Under the pieces are notes generated by a model. That model was not told the origin of the DNA, ran no database searches, and worked only from the letters and a program-made list of their open reading frames with translations. Position numbers and translations under genes: made by a program. A stretch of 24,696 bases of DNA from Sphaeroforma sirkka (taxonomy: Eukaryota > Opisthokonta > Ichthyosporea > Ichthyophonida), in NCBI GenBank assembly GCA_001586965.3, contig LUCW03001424.1:1-24696 (forward strand). The letters are read 5' to 3'. Below, piece after piece: positions 17,476 through 24,696 of this stretch (positions are counted from its first letter, which is position 1; each line of letters starts with the position of its first letter).

Positions 17476-17791
17476 ACATGTATATTGCGGACAATTATGG
17501 GGCAGTATGTCGGTGACCAGGACGGTTTTATAAGGTAGAGGTGACATCTACAGTTGAACGACACCGTGATGTGGCTAGCCGTTGGGTCGACAATTACTGC
17601 CGGACGATAGGTGAGGAAGTGCTGTTTACTAGGAGATTTTGGTGCTGCTGCTAGAGCAACTGCCGTCGATCGTTCATGAGTTAACGAGAGTTGGTGCTCC
17701 CGCGAGAGAAATTGCTGTTGATCGTTTCATTGCTAAAGGGATTTGGTGCTGGCGCGAGAGAAGCTGTTGTGGCCGGAAGGATTGATACTGG
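17476..17791. other. Unassigned 316-bp stretch between fragment D and copy B's LTR
   Basis: No similarity to any other part of the window is visible. It contains a 52-bp imperfect tandem repeat at 17641-17772. The preceding 165 bp have no motif I recognise. It could be a remnant of whatever DNA received these insertions, or filler at a rearrangement junction. Confidence 0.5.
17641..17772 (+). repeat. 52-bp imperfect tandem repeat, about 2.5 units
   Basis: Units begin with GGTGCT at 17641, 17693 and 17745, exactly 52 bp apart. Shared positions include GCGAGAGAA / GCTAGAGCAA and GTCGATCGTT / GTTGATCGTT. Translations of units in different plus frames give similar peptides (GAAARATAVDR, GAPAREIAVDR, GAGAREAV). 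The unit was therefore perhaps once coding, although 52 is not a multiple of three. Confidence 0.75.
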
Positions 17792-18049
17792 ACCAAAATC
17801 TATAAGTAGTAGTTCGGAGATTATAAAATTTAGTTTATAATATCCTACATCTACTAATGTCTCAAATAGGTCCAAGTAGATGAGTCATACCATATACTCA
17901 GGCTATTGGAGCCCTCAAAGTGAATTTAGAACACTTTGGAAATATTGGAAAAAGAGCTTGTACTAAATTATTTAAAATACAAATAAAAACCAATGTATTA
18001 TCTCAATTGATCTTGATACTTTAGACTGACCGGAGGCCGTATTTCTACA
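17792..18049 (-). repeat. Truncated LTR at the 3' end of copy B
   Basis: The first 258 bp (element sense) of the same LTR as at 7756-8350, starting TGTAGAAATAC at 18049 next to the polypurine tract. It stops at about 17792, within GGACCAAAATC. The remaining ~337 bp, including the T run and polyadenylation signal, are missing. The truncation point adjoins the unassigned stretch. Confidence 0.85.
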
Positions 18050-18063
18050 TAGCCCCCCAGTAG
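18050..18063 (-). promoter_or_regulatory. Polypurine tract of copy B
   Basis: Minus strand G6 run next to the LTR start, identical to that of copy A at 8351-8364. Confidence 0.65.
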
Positions 18064-18177
18064 CTTTTAGAACTACGAACGTACGTTAAGATACGATCTA
18101 GTTGGTAAAGCAAAAACCAAAGTAAAAACGGTTTCGGTCATGACTTATCGAGTAAGTATGTGCCTATATGTACGAGT
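18064..18177 (-). other. Copy B 3' untranslated spacer
   Basis: Counterpart of 8365-8479 in copy A: non-coding sequence between the integrase tail stop and the polypurine tract. Nothing else recognised. Confidence 0.5.
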
Positions 18178-18951
18178 TCAAGACTCATGTTGTACTCTAT
18201 GTCGTTTAGTATTTGGTCCAGTAACCATTTCCGATGTAGGCGCCTTACGTTTATTATTTGGTAAGGTAATAGCCAAAGGCTGTTCTTCATTAGTAAGTAA
18301 GTTTGAACGATTTTCTGCACTGTTGGTAAGCAGATCAGAAAGTTTAGTCACGTAGGAAGTAGGTGGCAAATAGGGAATTTCAGATCCGTCAGGGTTTGTA
18401 GTCACCTGAGGAAACCCTTTCCGTTTATCTCGTGTGTTCTTATGTAAATGCTTATTCCATTTCTTATTAAAGATACGAAGAAAGTCGCGAGATTCACGAA
18501 ATGCATCGGAGGTTAGCCAAGCTACTGTCCCATCCATGAAACGGGTCTTGTAGTAAGTGTAACCGTCTTCGGATGTTTTGTCAATTATATCTTTGACTTG
18601 TGACTCCATAACTGGTACATCAGAATCAAATGAGCGAGCGAATGAGAGTTCGGAGGTAGGGATACGGTGAGTGCCTAGATTGGTTGCGCTAGTACCATCA
18701 ATGTTATTCACTTCGTAAGTATCACTCTTCTCATCATGGTAGGAAATAACAAAAGGTCCTATCGTCTTAGAAGAGAGTTCGGTAACGTTGGCGTTTCGAT
18801 TTATAATGTTAACGTAATCGCCGACTTTGAACTGAACAATGTTCTTAGTGTTATTCCATCGGTCATACGCTTTAAGTAGGACGCGATTTTTTTGTGCTCG
18901 AGTAAACAGGGGTAAACAACGTTCTGCATATGCTCGATCTTTTGTAGCCAC
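18178..18951 (-). pseudogene. Copy B integrase C-terminus: GPF module, chromodomain-like domain, basic tail
   Basis: Same protein as 8480-9367: VLLKAYDRWNNTKNIVQFKV, SSKTIGPFVIS, VMESQVKDIIDK, YYKTRFMDGTVAWLTSD and NKRKAPTSEMVTGPNTKRHR. Only a few substitutions separate it from A (for example HLHKNTRD for RLHKNTRD). The first ~20 residues of the frame are out of phase. An extended T run at about 18887-18893 (TTTTTTT against TTCTT in A) shifts the reading relative to the integrase core. Conservation of the chromodomain-like region in both copies supports it as a real domain. Confidence 0.75.
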
Positions 18952-19590
18952 GGGGTAGCGTGTTTCTCGGGCGTTGCTTGTAATTTACTATAGCGGCCAA
19001 AGAAATAGTGAAACGGAGTGTTCCAGTTTGAGGATTCATGCAGTTATTCATTTGAGTCTGAACCCATTTCAAATGATAAGGCCACATATCCTCAACGTCG
19101 TCTAGTGCGGTACGCAAGAGTTTCTTAAGTTCTCTATGACGTGTCTCATTTGCACCCTGCGTTTGAGGTTTGTATGGAACGCCACGCCTATGGGTCATGC
19201 CTGATACGAGTATAAGTGCCTCCATTACGTCGGTACAAAACTCACTACCGTTATCAGAACATAGTACTCGGGGAAACCGAAGTCATTGAAGACGTGATAG
19301 CATAATTCTGCCACTGTTTGTGGACGTTTGTTCGGTATTGCATAAAGCAAGTTATAGCCCGAAGCCACACATAAGAAATGACAAATATATATATCGCCAG
19401 TATGCTTGGATCGCGGGAGATTAACCAAATCGACTATGACTCGGCGGATCGGTTGGTCTTCTGTCACACTTTTTAGGGGTGCCCAACCGTATCGCTTGAT
19501 CTGGTTCTTTTCACAATCAGTACAACGTCGGTATACTTCACGTATGGTTTCTTTCAGCGCCGGGTGATCAAGCCCTGCACGAATAGCCAT
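18940..19590 (-). pseudogene. Copy B integrase H2C2 Cys pair and catalytic core
   Basis: The frame 19225-19590 is longer than its A counterpart. It joins the zinc domain end (REVYRRCTDCEKNQ) to the core (VIVDLVNLPRSKHTGDIYIC; VASGYNLLYAIPN). The frame then ends at the same TTTCCCC frameshift found in A. The second Asp (RVLCSDNGSEF) and Glu (VPYKPQTQGANETRHRELKK) follow in the frame 18872-19225. Here the core is otherwise intact through HYFFGRY-like sequence, which a deletion near 19013 shifts. About 18 bp are missing compared with A near 18975. Confidence 0.8.
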
Positions 19591-20280
19591 TTTATAAGTA
19601 TGCTCATATGCTCGATGCGTTAAATTATGTATAATTTTAACTCTACTTTCGAGCTCCTCTAAATCAGTCAGATTCTACGTATCGCTGGCTGGATGAACCA
19701 CAGTCCTGTTGGAAAGGGCAACCTCAGTATCAGGAGGGTAGAGTCCTGAGATACATAATTGACAACATTGGATTGTTGAAGTATCTTCTTCAGTTGTTTC
19801 GCAACTCCTGGCTGTTCTTTAAGCAGCGCTTTAAGTAGTCGAGTGCGAGCTTCAGGTTCTCTTAGAGTTTTGAGTCTTTGATCCATGGCCTTAGCTAGTT
19901 CCATGTTTTTACGATCTAATGCCGTTTCAATCGGCATTACCTCGACAGCAATCTTGTTGGGTGCATGTGTTGTACGAGTCTTGAGCTTTTGTTCAAACTC
20001 TTTAGACTCCTCTAGTTTAGCTAAGAATTCGGTTGAGGGTTTCCACTTAGTGGTACCTGCAGGACCGATGCGACAAACAATGGTGTGTTTCCAAGGTGTC
20101 TTCTTAATAGAATAGGATCCCTGATACAAAAACGTGTCGGTTTCACGGTCGACATAAATAGGTTCGTCTTGAATCATATTAATTAAATCACGTATCCATG
20201 GGTCGGAGTTACGTAAGGGACAACACAGCGTAATGGTAGATTTAGTAATATTAACATAATTTAACAACTGTGCGATAAGT
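19591..20280 (-). pseudogene. Copy B methyltransferase-like domain C-terminal part and linker
   Basis: A 199-codon frame (19668-20267) with TITLCCPLRNSDPWIRDLIN, TPWKHTIVCRIGPAGTTKWK, and the helical linker NMELAKAMDQRLKTLREPEA to KQLKKILQQSNVVNYVSQDS. In A this stretch is cut by an extra base near 10230, so B shows that the methyltransferase-like domain and the integrase linker form one continuous polypeptide. The frame ends after a 1-base change near 19737. The H-x4-H half of the integrase zinc site lies just beyond (about 19590-19650). Confidence 0.8.
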
Positions 20281-20969
20281 TGACAAGGTGGGTTAGCCCA
20301 CGCATTATGCTTTGATAAGTCAAGCTAATATGCATCACCTTTAGGATGAGTCAACGACCTATATTCAGAAACCTGTTTGTTATGTTCTGCGGCGAACATA
20401 TCAACAGTAAATGGACCCCATCGTGATTGAGCGAGGTTAAACCATTTCTTATTCAGCATCCAATCGGTTGCTAATAACTCCTTGACTGTTTTCTGGTAGT
20501 CGGGCACAAGTCGAAAGAGCATGTCAGAAAGATGGTTATGTATTCCTGGTATGTGTGTTATATTAAAAGCGAACTTGGCAATAATGTCATGCCAGCGGCT
20601 CACCAACTGTGAGTCACGGTTTATATCTTTTAAGTATGTTAGAGACTTTTGATCACAGGCGACAGTAAAGTAACTTCCATAAAGGTAGTCTTTAAACTGT
20701 CTTAGCGCAGTAACTATAGCAAGGAGCTCTTGTTTAACGGTAGGGTAATTCCGTTGACTCTTATTATAACTCTTGCTAAAGAATTGTATGTAGCGCGGTT
20801 TACCATTTATCGTTTGGTAAAGCACTCTACCTACCGCTCGATCTGAAGCGTCGGTTGCTACTTGAAATGGGACACCATCCACAGGGTACTGCATGATGGG
20901 TGCGTCCATTACTTTACTTTTGACTAGTTTAAATGCATCATCACATTCTTTAGTCCAAAGCTTTCCCAA
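20281..20969 (-). pseudogene. Copy B RNase H and start of methyltransferase-like domain
   Basis: The frame 20325-20969 reads VPFQVATDASDRAVGRVLYQ, YPTVKQELLAIVTALRQF, FTVACDQKSLTYL and FNITHIPGIHNHLSDML. It then reads SRWGPFTVDMFAAEHNKQVS and THPKGDAY before a stop. It shows in one open frame that RNase H runs straight into the W-G-P-x-x-V-D-M-F-A module, which A only shows across a frameshift. The stop (TAG) replaces the Gln codon of DAFQLD in A. N-P-P-C is at 20283-20294. Confidence 0.85.
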
Positions 20970-21534
20970 AGGTCCTTTGTGCAGCCGTATGTGACTGAAA
21001 GGCTTTAAGTAATGAGAAAGATGCGGTACCGAATCCGAGAAAAGTTAACAAACCCACACACAGAGTTCACATCTCTTCCAGTAATTGGTGTTGATAAATC
21101 CAACAGAAACTGTTTCTTGCCAGGATCAATTTCTACCCCTGCTGCAGATACTTTGTAGCCAAGTAAGTGTATAGTATCTTTAGCAAAAAGAACATTTGTC
21201 TTCGTTAATCTTAAGTTTAGCATGATTAAGTCGCTTTAAGACTTCTTTAACGAGTTTAGCATGTTCATGTGCTGTCTTTGTAAAGATAACTATATCATCT
21301 AAATAGACTGATACGTTATACGACAGATCAGCAAATAGTTCCATCATAACTTGTTGGAAGAAAGAAGGTAACATGTGTAAGCCTTCAGGTGCACCTTTAA
21401 ACTGGTACTTCTTACCTTGCCAAGTAAAGGAAAAGCATTTCCTATGAGGCTCATATATTTGTAGTTGATGGAATGCAGCTTTTAAGTCTATCTTGTAAAG
21501 ATAGTCGCACCCTCCATTTTGCGTAGTATCTCGC
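20970..21534 (-). pseudogene. Copy B reverse transcriptase, palm and thumb
   Basis: Pieces at 21180-21374 (MLPSFFQQVMMELFADLSYN, VSVYLDDIVIFTKTAHEHAK) and 21005-21223 (KDTIHLLGYKVSAAGVEIDP, STPITGRDVNSVCGFVNF) match A. Extra or missing bases at about 21187 and 21042 split them. Motif A (KIDLKAAFHQLQ) lies at about 21460-21500. It is out of frame with the upstream fingers because of the frameshift shared with copy A. Confidence 0.85.
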
Positions 21535-22330
21535 TTATCTTAGGTAAGGAAAACCATGTTGCGGAATTAGTTTGTTGATTGGCGACAGGTCTAGTACTAC
21601 TCTTGTTTTACTAAACGTTCCATCAAATTTATATTGATCGACCGCTAAGAGAGCTAAGTTAACTGGGGTTGCATCATAATTGATTTCAATTAGACCCTGT
21701 TTTAACCAATCTTCGATTTGGGTTTTGACAACGTCTTTGTGTCTCCAACTCACGTAGTTATGTGAAGGACACTTTAATTTAGAGAAGTCGACGTTTGTTA
21801 AGTCAAGTCTAACGTACCCATTAGAGAACTTAAACATACACCAGTCAGTTATTGCAATCTTCCTGTTTTGTATAATTAAGTCCATAATTATATCGGTGAA
21901 GTGCGGAATCATATCCTTTGCTTCACCTTCCGGAGGTTTAGGTATCTTTAACATATTATCATTTGACTGATCTTTATTCGGGTCTAGCCCATTAGGCAGA
22001 CCAGTGAGTGTTATACCTAAACTGAGAAGATCAGTCATACCTATAATTAAATCGTATTTCTGAGACATGTCAGTAACGATTAGGTGAGTCTTCACTTCTC
22101 TTCTATCTGACAGCATTATGTGTGCATAGTCAATGGCTTGTTCACAAGTAGTAACTTTACCATTTCCCAAGATTAAATCAGTTGTTTCGTTATGGACAGC
22201 CATATCTGTAGCGTAGGCTACTCGGCGTGAGATAGCAGAGACTTCAGCCCCTGATCAAATAGTGCCATAACTATTTCTCCATTTACGAAAACTGTTTGAA
22301 AGATACGTTCATCTCCTTTGGTATAGATTT
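21535..22330 (-). pseudogene. Copy B protease and RT fingers
   Basis: The frame 21535-22203 holds KYDLIIGMTDLLSLGITLTG, LKCPSHNYVSWRHKDVVKTQ, NLALLAVDQYKFDG and TRVVLDLSPINKLIP. The protease N-terminal part with the D-P-G site is present (about 22240-22260) but broken by single-base losses compared with A (CCCTGATC against CCCTGGATC, and a shortened T run near 22271). The N-terminal MRKCSIK is also out of frame through one missing base near 22330. Confidence 0.8.
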
Positions 22331-22377
22331 TATTGAACATTTTCTCATAATCTTGCTCTAGTGCACACATATGGTAC

Positions 22378-23391
22378 TGTCAGTGCTTAACTTGGACGTC
22401 CAGTAAGTCCTTGCAATCCTCTTTGTGCCAACCGTTAGTACCCTTGCAAGTAGCACACTCTTTCATATAGTGTCTAAAATCTGGCTTGCCTGGTGCACAC
22501 TTAACAGAACAGGGTCGTGTCTACCATTCCACTTGCCATTACGTTTTGTGAGGTTGTAACCACACTTCTTGCAAGGCGCTCTCACCTTCTTTTCACCTTT
22601 CGGTTCGGTAGAAGTAGAGCCAGTACCCCTCCAGTAGTAGTGCGAGGTTTCTTAGTACTACGCGCAGTATTAGTCTCACTGCGTTTCGCTTAGTGGGCTG
22701 GGTGTAGCTCGTGGTACTAAGTACTCTAGTAGAGGAATTGGTATGCTTGTGAACTATCTTCTCAAAGACAGACCAAGGCATAGATCGCAAATCACCATAG
22801 GCGATGATGTCATCATTGACTTTCTTAAAGAGGTTAGCTCCCAGAGTCTCCATCATCAGACAAATTAATAAATATTCGCCAGTATAGGTACGACCACCCA
22901 TCCGAGTATTCATATGTGTCATATGAGCTAGAGCACCTCGAATAGTGGTATCGTTCGCAAAGAACTTGCGAGACTCTAAAAGTTCACGGTCACGTGCATC
23001 TTCAAAAAAAGGTGTTAAGTATATTATCACGCAACTGGTGCCAGGGTAGGGCTTTCCAGTTGGGCTCATGAGCCTTCAAGATAGTTCACCATTCACCTGG
23101 CTCACAGAAATGAATAAAGGCATTCATCATCTGCTTATCGTTAAGGCTGGAAGACTCTTTAAGTTGGTCGAAGGCCTTCAGTGTCTCCACTGTACTCTCA
23201 TTAGTAGAGAAATCGACCTCAGCCTGCGCGTTACCTAGCTGCTTTATAAAGCTTGGTTCTAAGTGTTCATGAGGCTCATGCTCAGTGCTACGGGCTGTTA
23301 GTGCCAAGATGGTGTCTATTTCCTTTCTCTTGTTGTCGATTAGATAACGAATGTTATCCGCTTTCCCATCGTCAAGGTCAGAGTCATTCAA
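22378..23391 (-). pseudogene. Copy B gag with complete N-terminus
   Basis: The start ATG at 23391-23389 gives MNDSDLDDGKADNIRYLIDN, an acidic N-terminus, then HEHLEPSFIKQLGNAQAEVD and LKAFDQLKESSSLNDKQMMN. An in-frame TGA/TAG-type stop follows CEPGEW (23086). Sequence continues FFEDARDRELLESRKFFAND and MGGRTYTGEYLLIC in 22593-23069. Zinc motifs (CKKC, NGRHDPVKC, CATCKGTNGWHKEDC) follow in other frames with a 6-base insertion near 22508. Gag would form the particle that packages element RNA. Only this copy shows the family's Gag start. Confidence 0.8.
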
Positions 23392-23437
23392 TAGACGGTC
23401 CTCAAGGACTTACATACCAGAGCGTAATAGCCTGAGA
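23392..23437 (-). other. Copy B leader between gag start and inverted LTR
   Basis: Only 46 bp separate the gag ATG from the inverted LTR. In a normal element this leader follows the 5' LTR and contains the tRNA primer binding site. I see no convincing TGG-starting tRNA complement right after the LTR edge; a TGGTATG occurs internally but matches only a few bases of an initiator Met tRNA end. Confidence 0.45.
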
Positions 23438-24025
23438 TGTAGAAATACGGCCTCCGGTCAGTCTAAAATATCAAGATCAATTGAGATAATACATTGTTTT
23501 TTTATTTGTATTTTAAATAATTTAGTACAAGCTCTTTTTCCAATATTTCCAAAGTGTTCTAAATTCACTTTGATGGCTGGCCCCAATAGCCTGAGTATAT
23601 GGTATGACTCATCTACTTGGACCTATTTGAGACATTAGTAGATGTAAGATATCATAAACTAAATTTTATAATCTCCGAACTACTACTTATAGATTCTGGT
23701 CCTCCCGCCAATCTCCAAAATCCAACAAGTCTTTTTTTCTTTTTTTAACTTTTCTTCAGATGGAACTTTATTTATATCAGCTAATGTATTAACGTGACTT
23801 ACGTTATTATGTCTATTTACAAATTAGGCAAGTGGTCATGAACACTTAGTACTTTTAGTGAAAAATTATTCAATAAAGAACAGCTAGAGGTACGCCCTAT
23901 GTGATGATCGACAAGAGGTAGTCCCGATCATTCTTACACACAAGCTACCAACGCTAAATCCTAACTGACTAAATTGTATTTTAGTTTATTATAGTTTGAA
24001 ACCTAGTAATTTCCATCAGAAGTTA
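23438..24025 (+). repeat. Right LTR, inverted relative to copies A and B
   Basis: Starts TGTAGAAATACGG on the plus strand and matches the left LTR (read on the minus strand) throughout, with small indels and substitutions. For instance, the 15-base T run is interrupted by one C, and there is an extra GGC-type insertion near 23577. It ends TTTCCATCAGAAGTT at 24025, whereas the left LTR continues to TTTACA. It is adjacent to copy B's gag leader in the wrong orientation for B. No polypurine tract precedes it. Confidence 0.85.
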
Positions 24026-24215
24026 TTCCAGTCTGAATATGTGAACTCAGTCAGAAGTGCCATTGGGAATGGCGCAATTGTTATATTTATTAATCACTGA
24101 TCCTATGTGGAACGAGACTTTCTCTGCCATCGGGTTATGTGAAATACCCGTGTCTATGGTCCCCATATGAGCTCATCACTTTCATCTCAATAAATTCTAA
24201 GTATTCCAATAATTT
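24026..24215 (-). pseudogene. Probable G1 gag start and 5' leader
   Basis: On the minus strand ATG GCA CTT begins MALLTEFTYSDWNN, running to the LTR edge at about 24026. On the other side of the block G1 gag resumes with LACMKLKPSVSLDTQ (7755 leftwards), so together they look like two parts of one interrupted Gag. Upstream (24070-24215) is AT-rich with no further motif. The link is inferred from position, strand and the plausible Gag-like character of both pieces. Confidence 0.45.
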
Positions 24216-24374
24216 GGTCCGGCTCTCTAGTCCGGCCTCTAATAGTCACCGAGATCCGGTCCTCAAATAACATCTCTAGGTTCGGGGTCCTCTGGTCCGG
24301 TCCTAGACTCCCTCTCTCTGGTAGCGGTGCTCATGTCCGGTCCTAGATGCCCGCCTGAGGTACTTTGTCCACAG
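24216..24374 (-). repeat. CCGGTCCT boundary repeat, right copy (possible G1 LTR)
   Basis: Five or more variants of TCCGG(T/C)CCT are scattered here (near 24218, 24231, 24255, 24296 and 24336). Two parts match the left copy: AGATCCGGTCCTCA (24253-24266 against 2936-2949) and the gap-free 40 bp at 24335-24374 against 2951-2990. Between them ~70 bp are present that the left copy lacks. On the minus strand it starts TGTGGACAA, as at the left. The direct orientation of the two copies at the G1 ends fits LTRs. Confidence 0.5.
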
Positions 24375-24376
24375 GG

Positions 24377-24560
24377 ATGCAATCGATGCAATCGCAACAA
24401 TCGGCATTTCACGATAGTTAGATACCCAGAAGACGAGATAGTTATGATAGAGCTGATCTTCGCCAACGTTAACAGATGGGATCCTTTATCTTTACACATC
24501 ATTACAAAACATGCTTTAAACATATAGAACCATAATATATCGAATGGAGAGTGACTTATT
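24377..24560 (+). pseudogene. Possible copia RNase H C-terminal remnant, right of the nested block
   Basis: The plus frame 24327-24527 includes YPEDEIVMIELIFANVNR and ends TKHALNI-stop-NHNIS. Copia RNase H ends in a pattern of (Y/D)-(E/D)-D-(N/E), A-x-N, then K-H-(I/x)-D-I-x-x-H-x-I; the fit here is only partial. It would be the counterpart of the RNase H start cut at 2924, but the intervening ~80 residues are not visible. Weak support. Confidence 0.25.
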
Positions 24561-24635
24561 TACACTCTCTACGGAGTGGCTTATATATATACATCACTTA
24601 TGTATATGGAGTCATATGTTATAAACGCATGACTC
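24547..24635 (+). other. AT-rich end of window with two short inverted repeats
   Basis: GAGAGTG (24547-24553) pairs with CACTCTC (24563-24569). GAGTCAT (24609-24615) pairs with ATGACTC (24629-24635). Each could form a 7-bp hairpin; lengths are short enough to occur by chance. No gene recognised from about 24561 to the end. Confidence 0.3.
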
Positions 24636-24696
24636 TATTGTGGTGGACCACATTTGACAGCTCATAATATCTGCCAGAGGTAATCACTATTTGACA

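Larger units (their letters stand above)
17792..23437 (-). mobile_element. Ty3/gypsy-like copy B, more complete 5' end
   Basis: Collinear with copy A and nearly identical by eye, but it keeps the Gag N-terminus (23086-23391) and leader that A lacks. It has a truncated 3' LTR. Where a 5' LTR in the same orientation should stand, an LTR in the opposite orientation begins at 23438. Most differences from A are 1-2 base indels, often in homopolymers, plus scattered substitutions. Genes are broken at different additional places, so B is also dead. Confidence 0.85.
7756..24025. mobile_element. 16.3-kb composite retroelement block bounded by opposed LTRs
   Basis: The block is bounded by LTRs that are reverse complements of each other: left 7756-8350 reads on the minus strand, right 23438-24025 on the plus strand. 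Inside lie copy A (minus), fragment C (minus), fragment D (plus), an unassigned stretch and copy B (minus). Both outer flanks look like the gag of G1. No target-site duplication is visible (left flank GCTAA; right flank after GAAGTTA differs). The layout implies repeated nesting plus at least one inversion, or an assembly join, rather than one transposition. Confidence 0.7.

Noticed and set aside
8351..23437. A and B as DIRS elements, because of inverted terminal repeats and the Dam-like domain
   Set aside because: They encode an H2C2/DDE integrase and an aspartic protease, and no tyrosine recombinase is visible.
23392..23437. tRNA primer binding site in the gag leader
   Set aside because: TGGTATG matches only the first few bases of an initiator tRNA complement and is not next to an LTR in the correct orientation.
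7756..24025. Whole block as a Polinton/Maverick or other DNA transposon with ~590-bp terminal inverted repeats
   Set aside because: No DNA polymerase B, packaging ATPase or capsid genes. The end repeats are LTRs by their TGTA...TACA ends and polypurine tracts, and the contents are retroelement copies.
24263..24527. Overlapping small open frames on both strands as host genes
   Set aside because: They run through the CCGGTCCT repeat and lack recognisable domains; at most the plus frame holds a copia RNase H trace.

Overview
The window is wall-to-wall degenerate retrotransposon DNA. I found no convincing host gene, rRNA, tRNA, CRISPR array or prokaryotic operon. It suggests a repeat-rich eukaryotic genome. 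A fungus or oomycete is possible from the mix of Ty1/copia and chromodomain-type Ty3/gypsy relatives, but the lineage cannot be fixed from sequence alone. Nearly every retroelement gene is broken by frameshifts or stops.

The best reading is a set of nested insertions. The outermost layer is a plus-strand Ty1/copia remnant (1-2924: end of protease, integrase, reverse transcriptase, start of RNase H), with a possible small continuation at the far right (24377-24560). Inside it lies a minus-strand Ty3/gypsy-like element, called G1 here. Its 3' part is at 2936-7755 (integrase, methyltransferase-like domain, RNase H, RT, protease, gag), and its probable gag start and 5' end are at 24026-24374. A related CCGGTCCT-rich sequence marks both outer edges of G1. 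G1 is split in gag by a 16.3-kb block (7756-24025).

The block starts and ends with ~590-bp long terminal repeats in opposite orientation. Inside are: copy A (7756-13506, minus) of one gypsy family; a piece of a diverged relative, C (13507-16650, minus: gag, protease, RT, RNase H); a short plus-strand piece, D (16650-17475); an unexplained ~315-bp stretch with a 52-bp tandem repeat; and copy B (17792-23437, minus), nearly identical to A. A and B share the same frameshifts in RT and integrase, so they look like duplicates of one already dead copy rather than independent transpositions.

The family's order, in element sense, is LTR - gag (zinc knuckles) - protease - RT - RNase H - methyltransferase-like domain - integrase (H2C2, DDE) - GPF module - chromodomain-like tail - polypurine tract - LTR. 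The most notable point is the domain between RNase H and integrase. It resembles the Dam-like methyltransferase domain usually associated with DIRS (tyrosine recombinase) retrotransposons, yet these elements carry a DDE integrase. It occurs in both G1 and the A/B/D family. Other oddities are a protease D-P-G (or N-P-G) active site, a 330-bp triplication of the G1 integrase zinc domain, and the inverted LTR arrangement.
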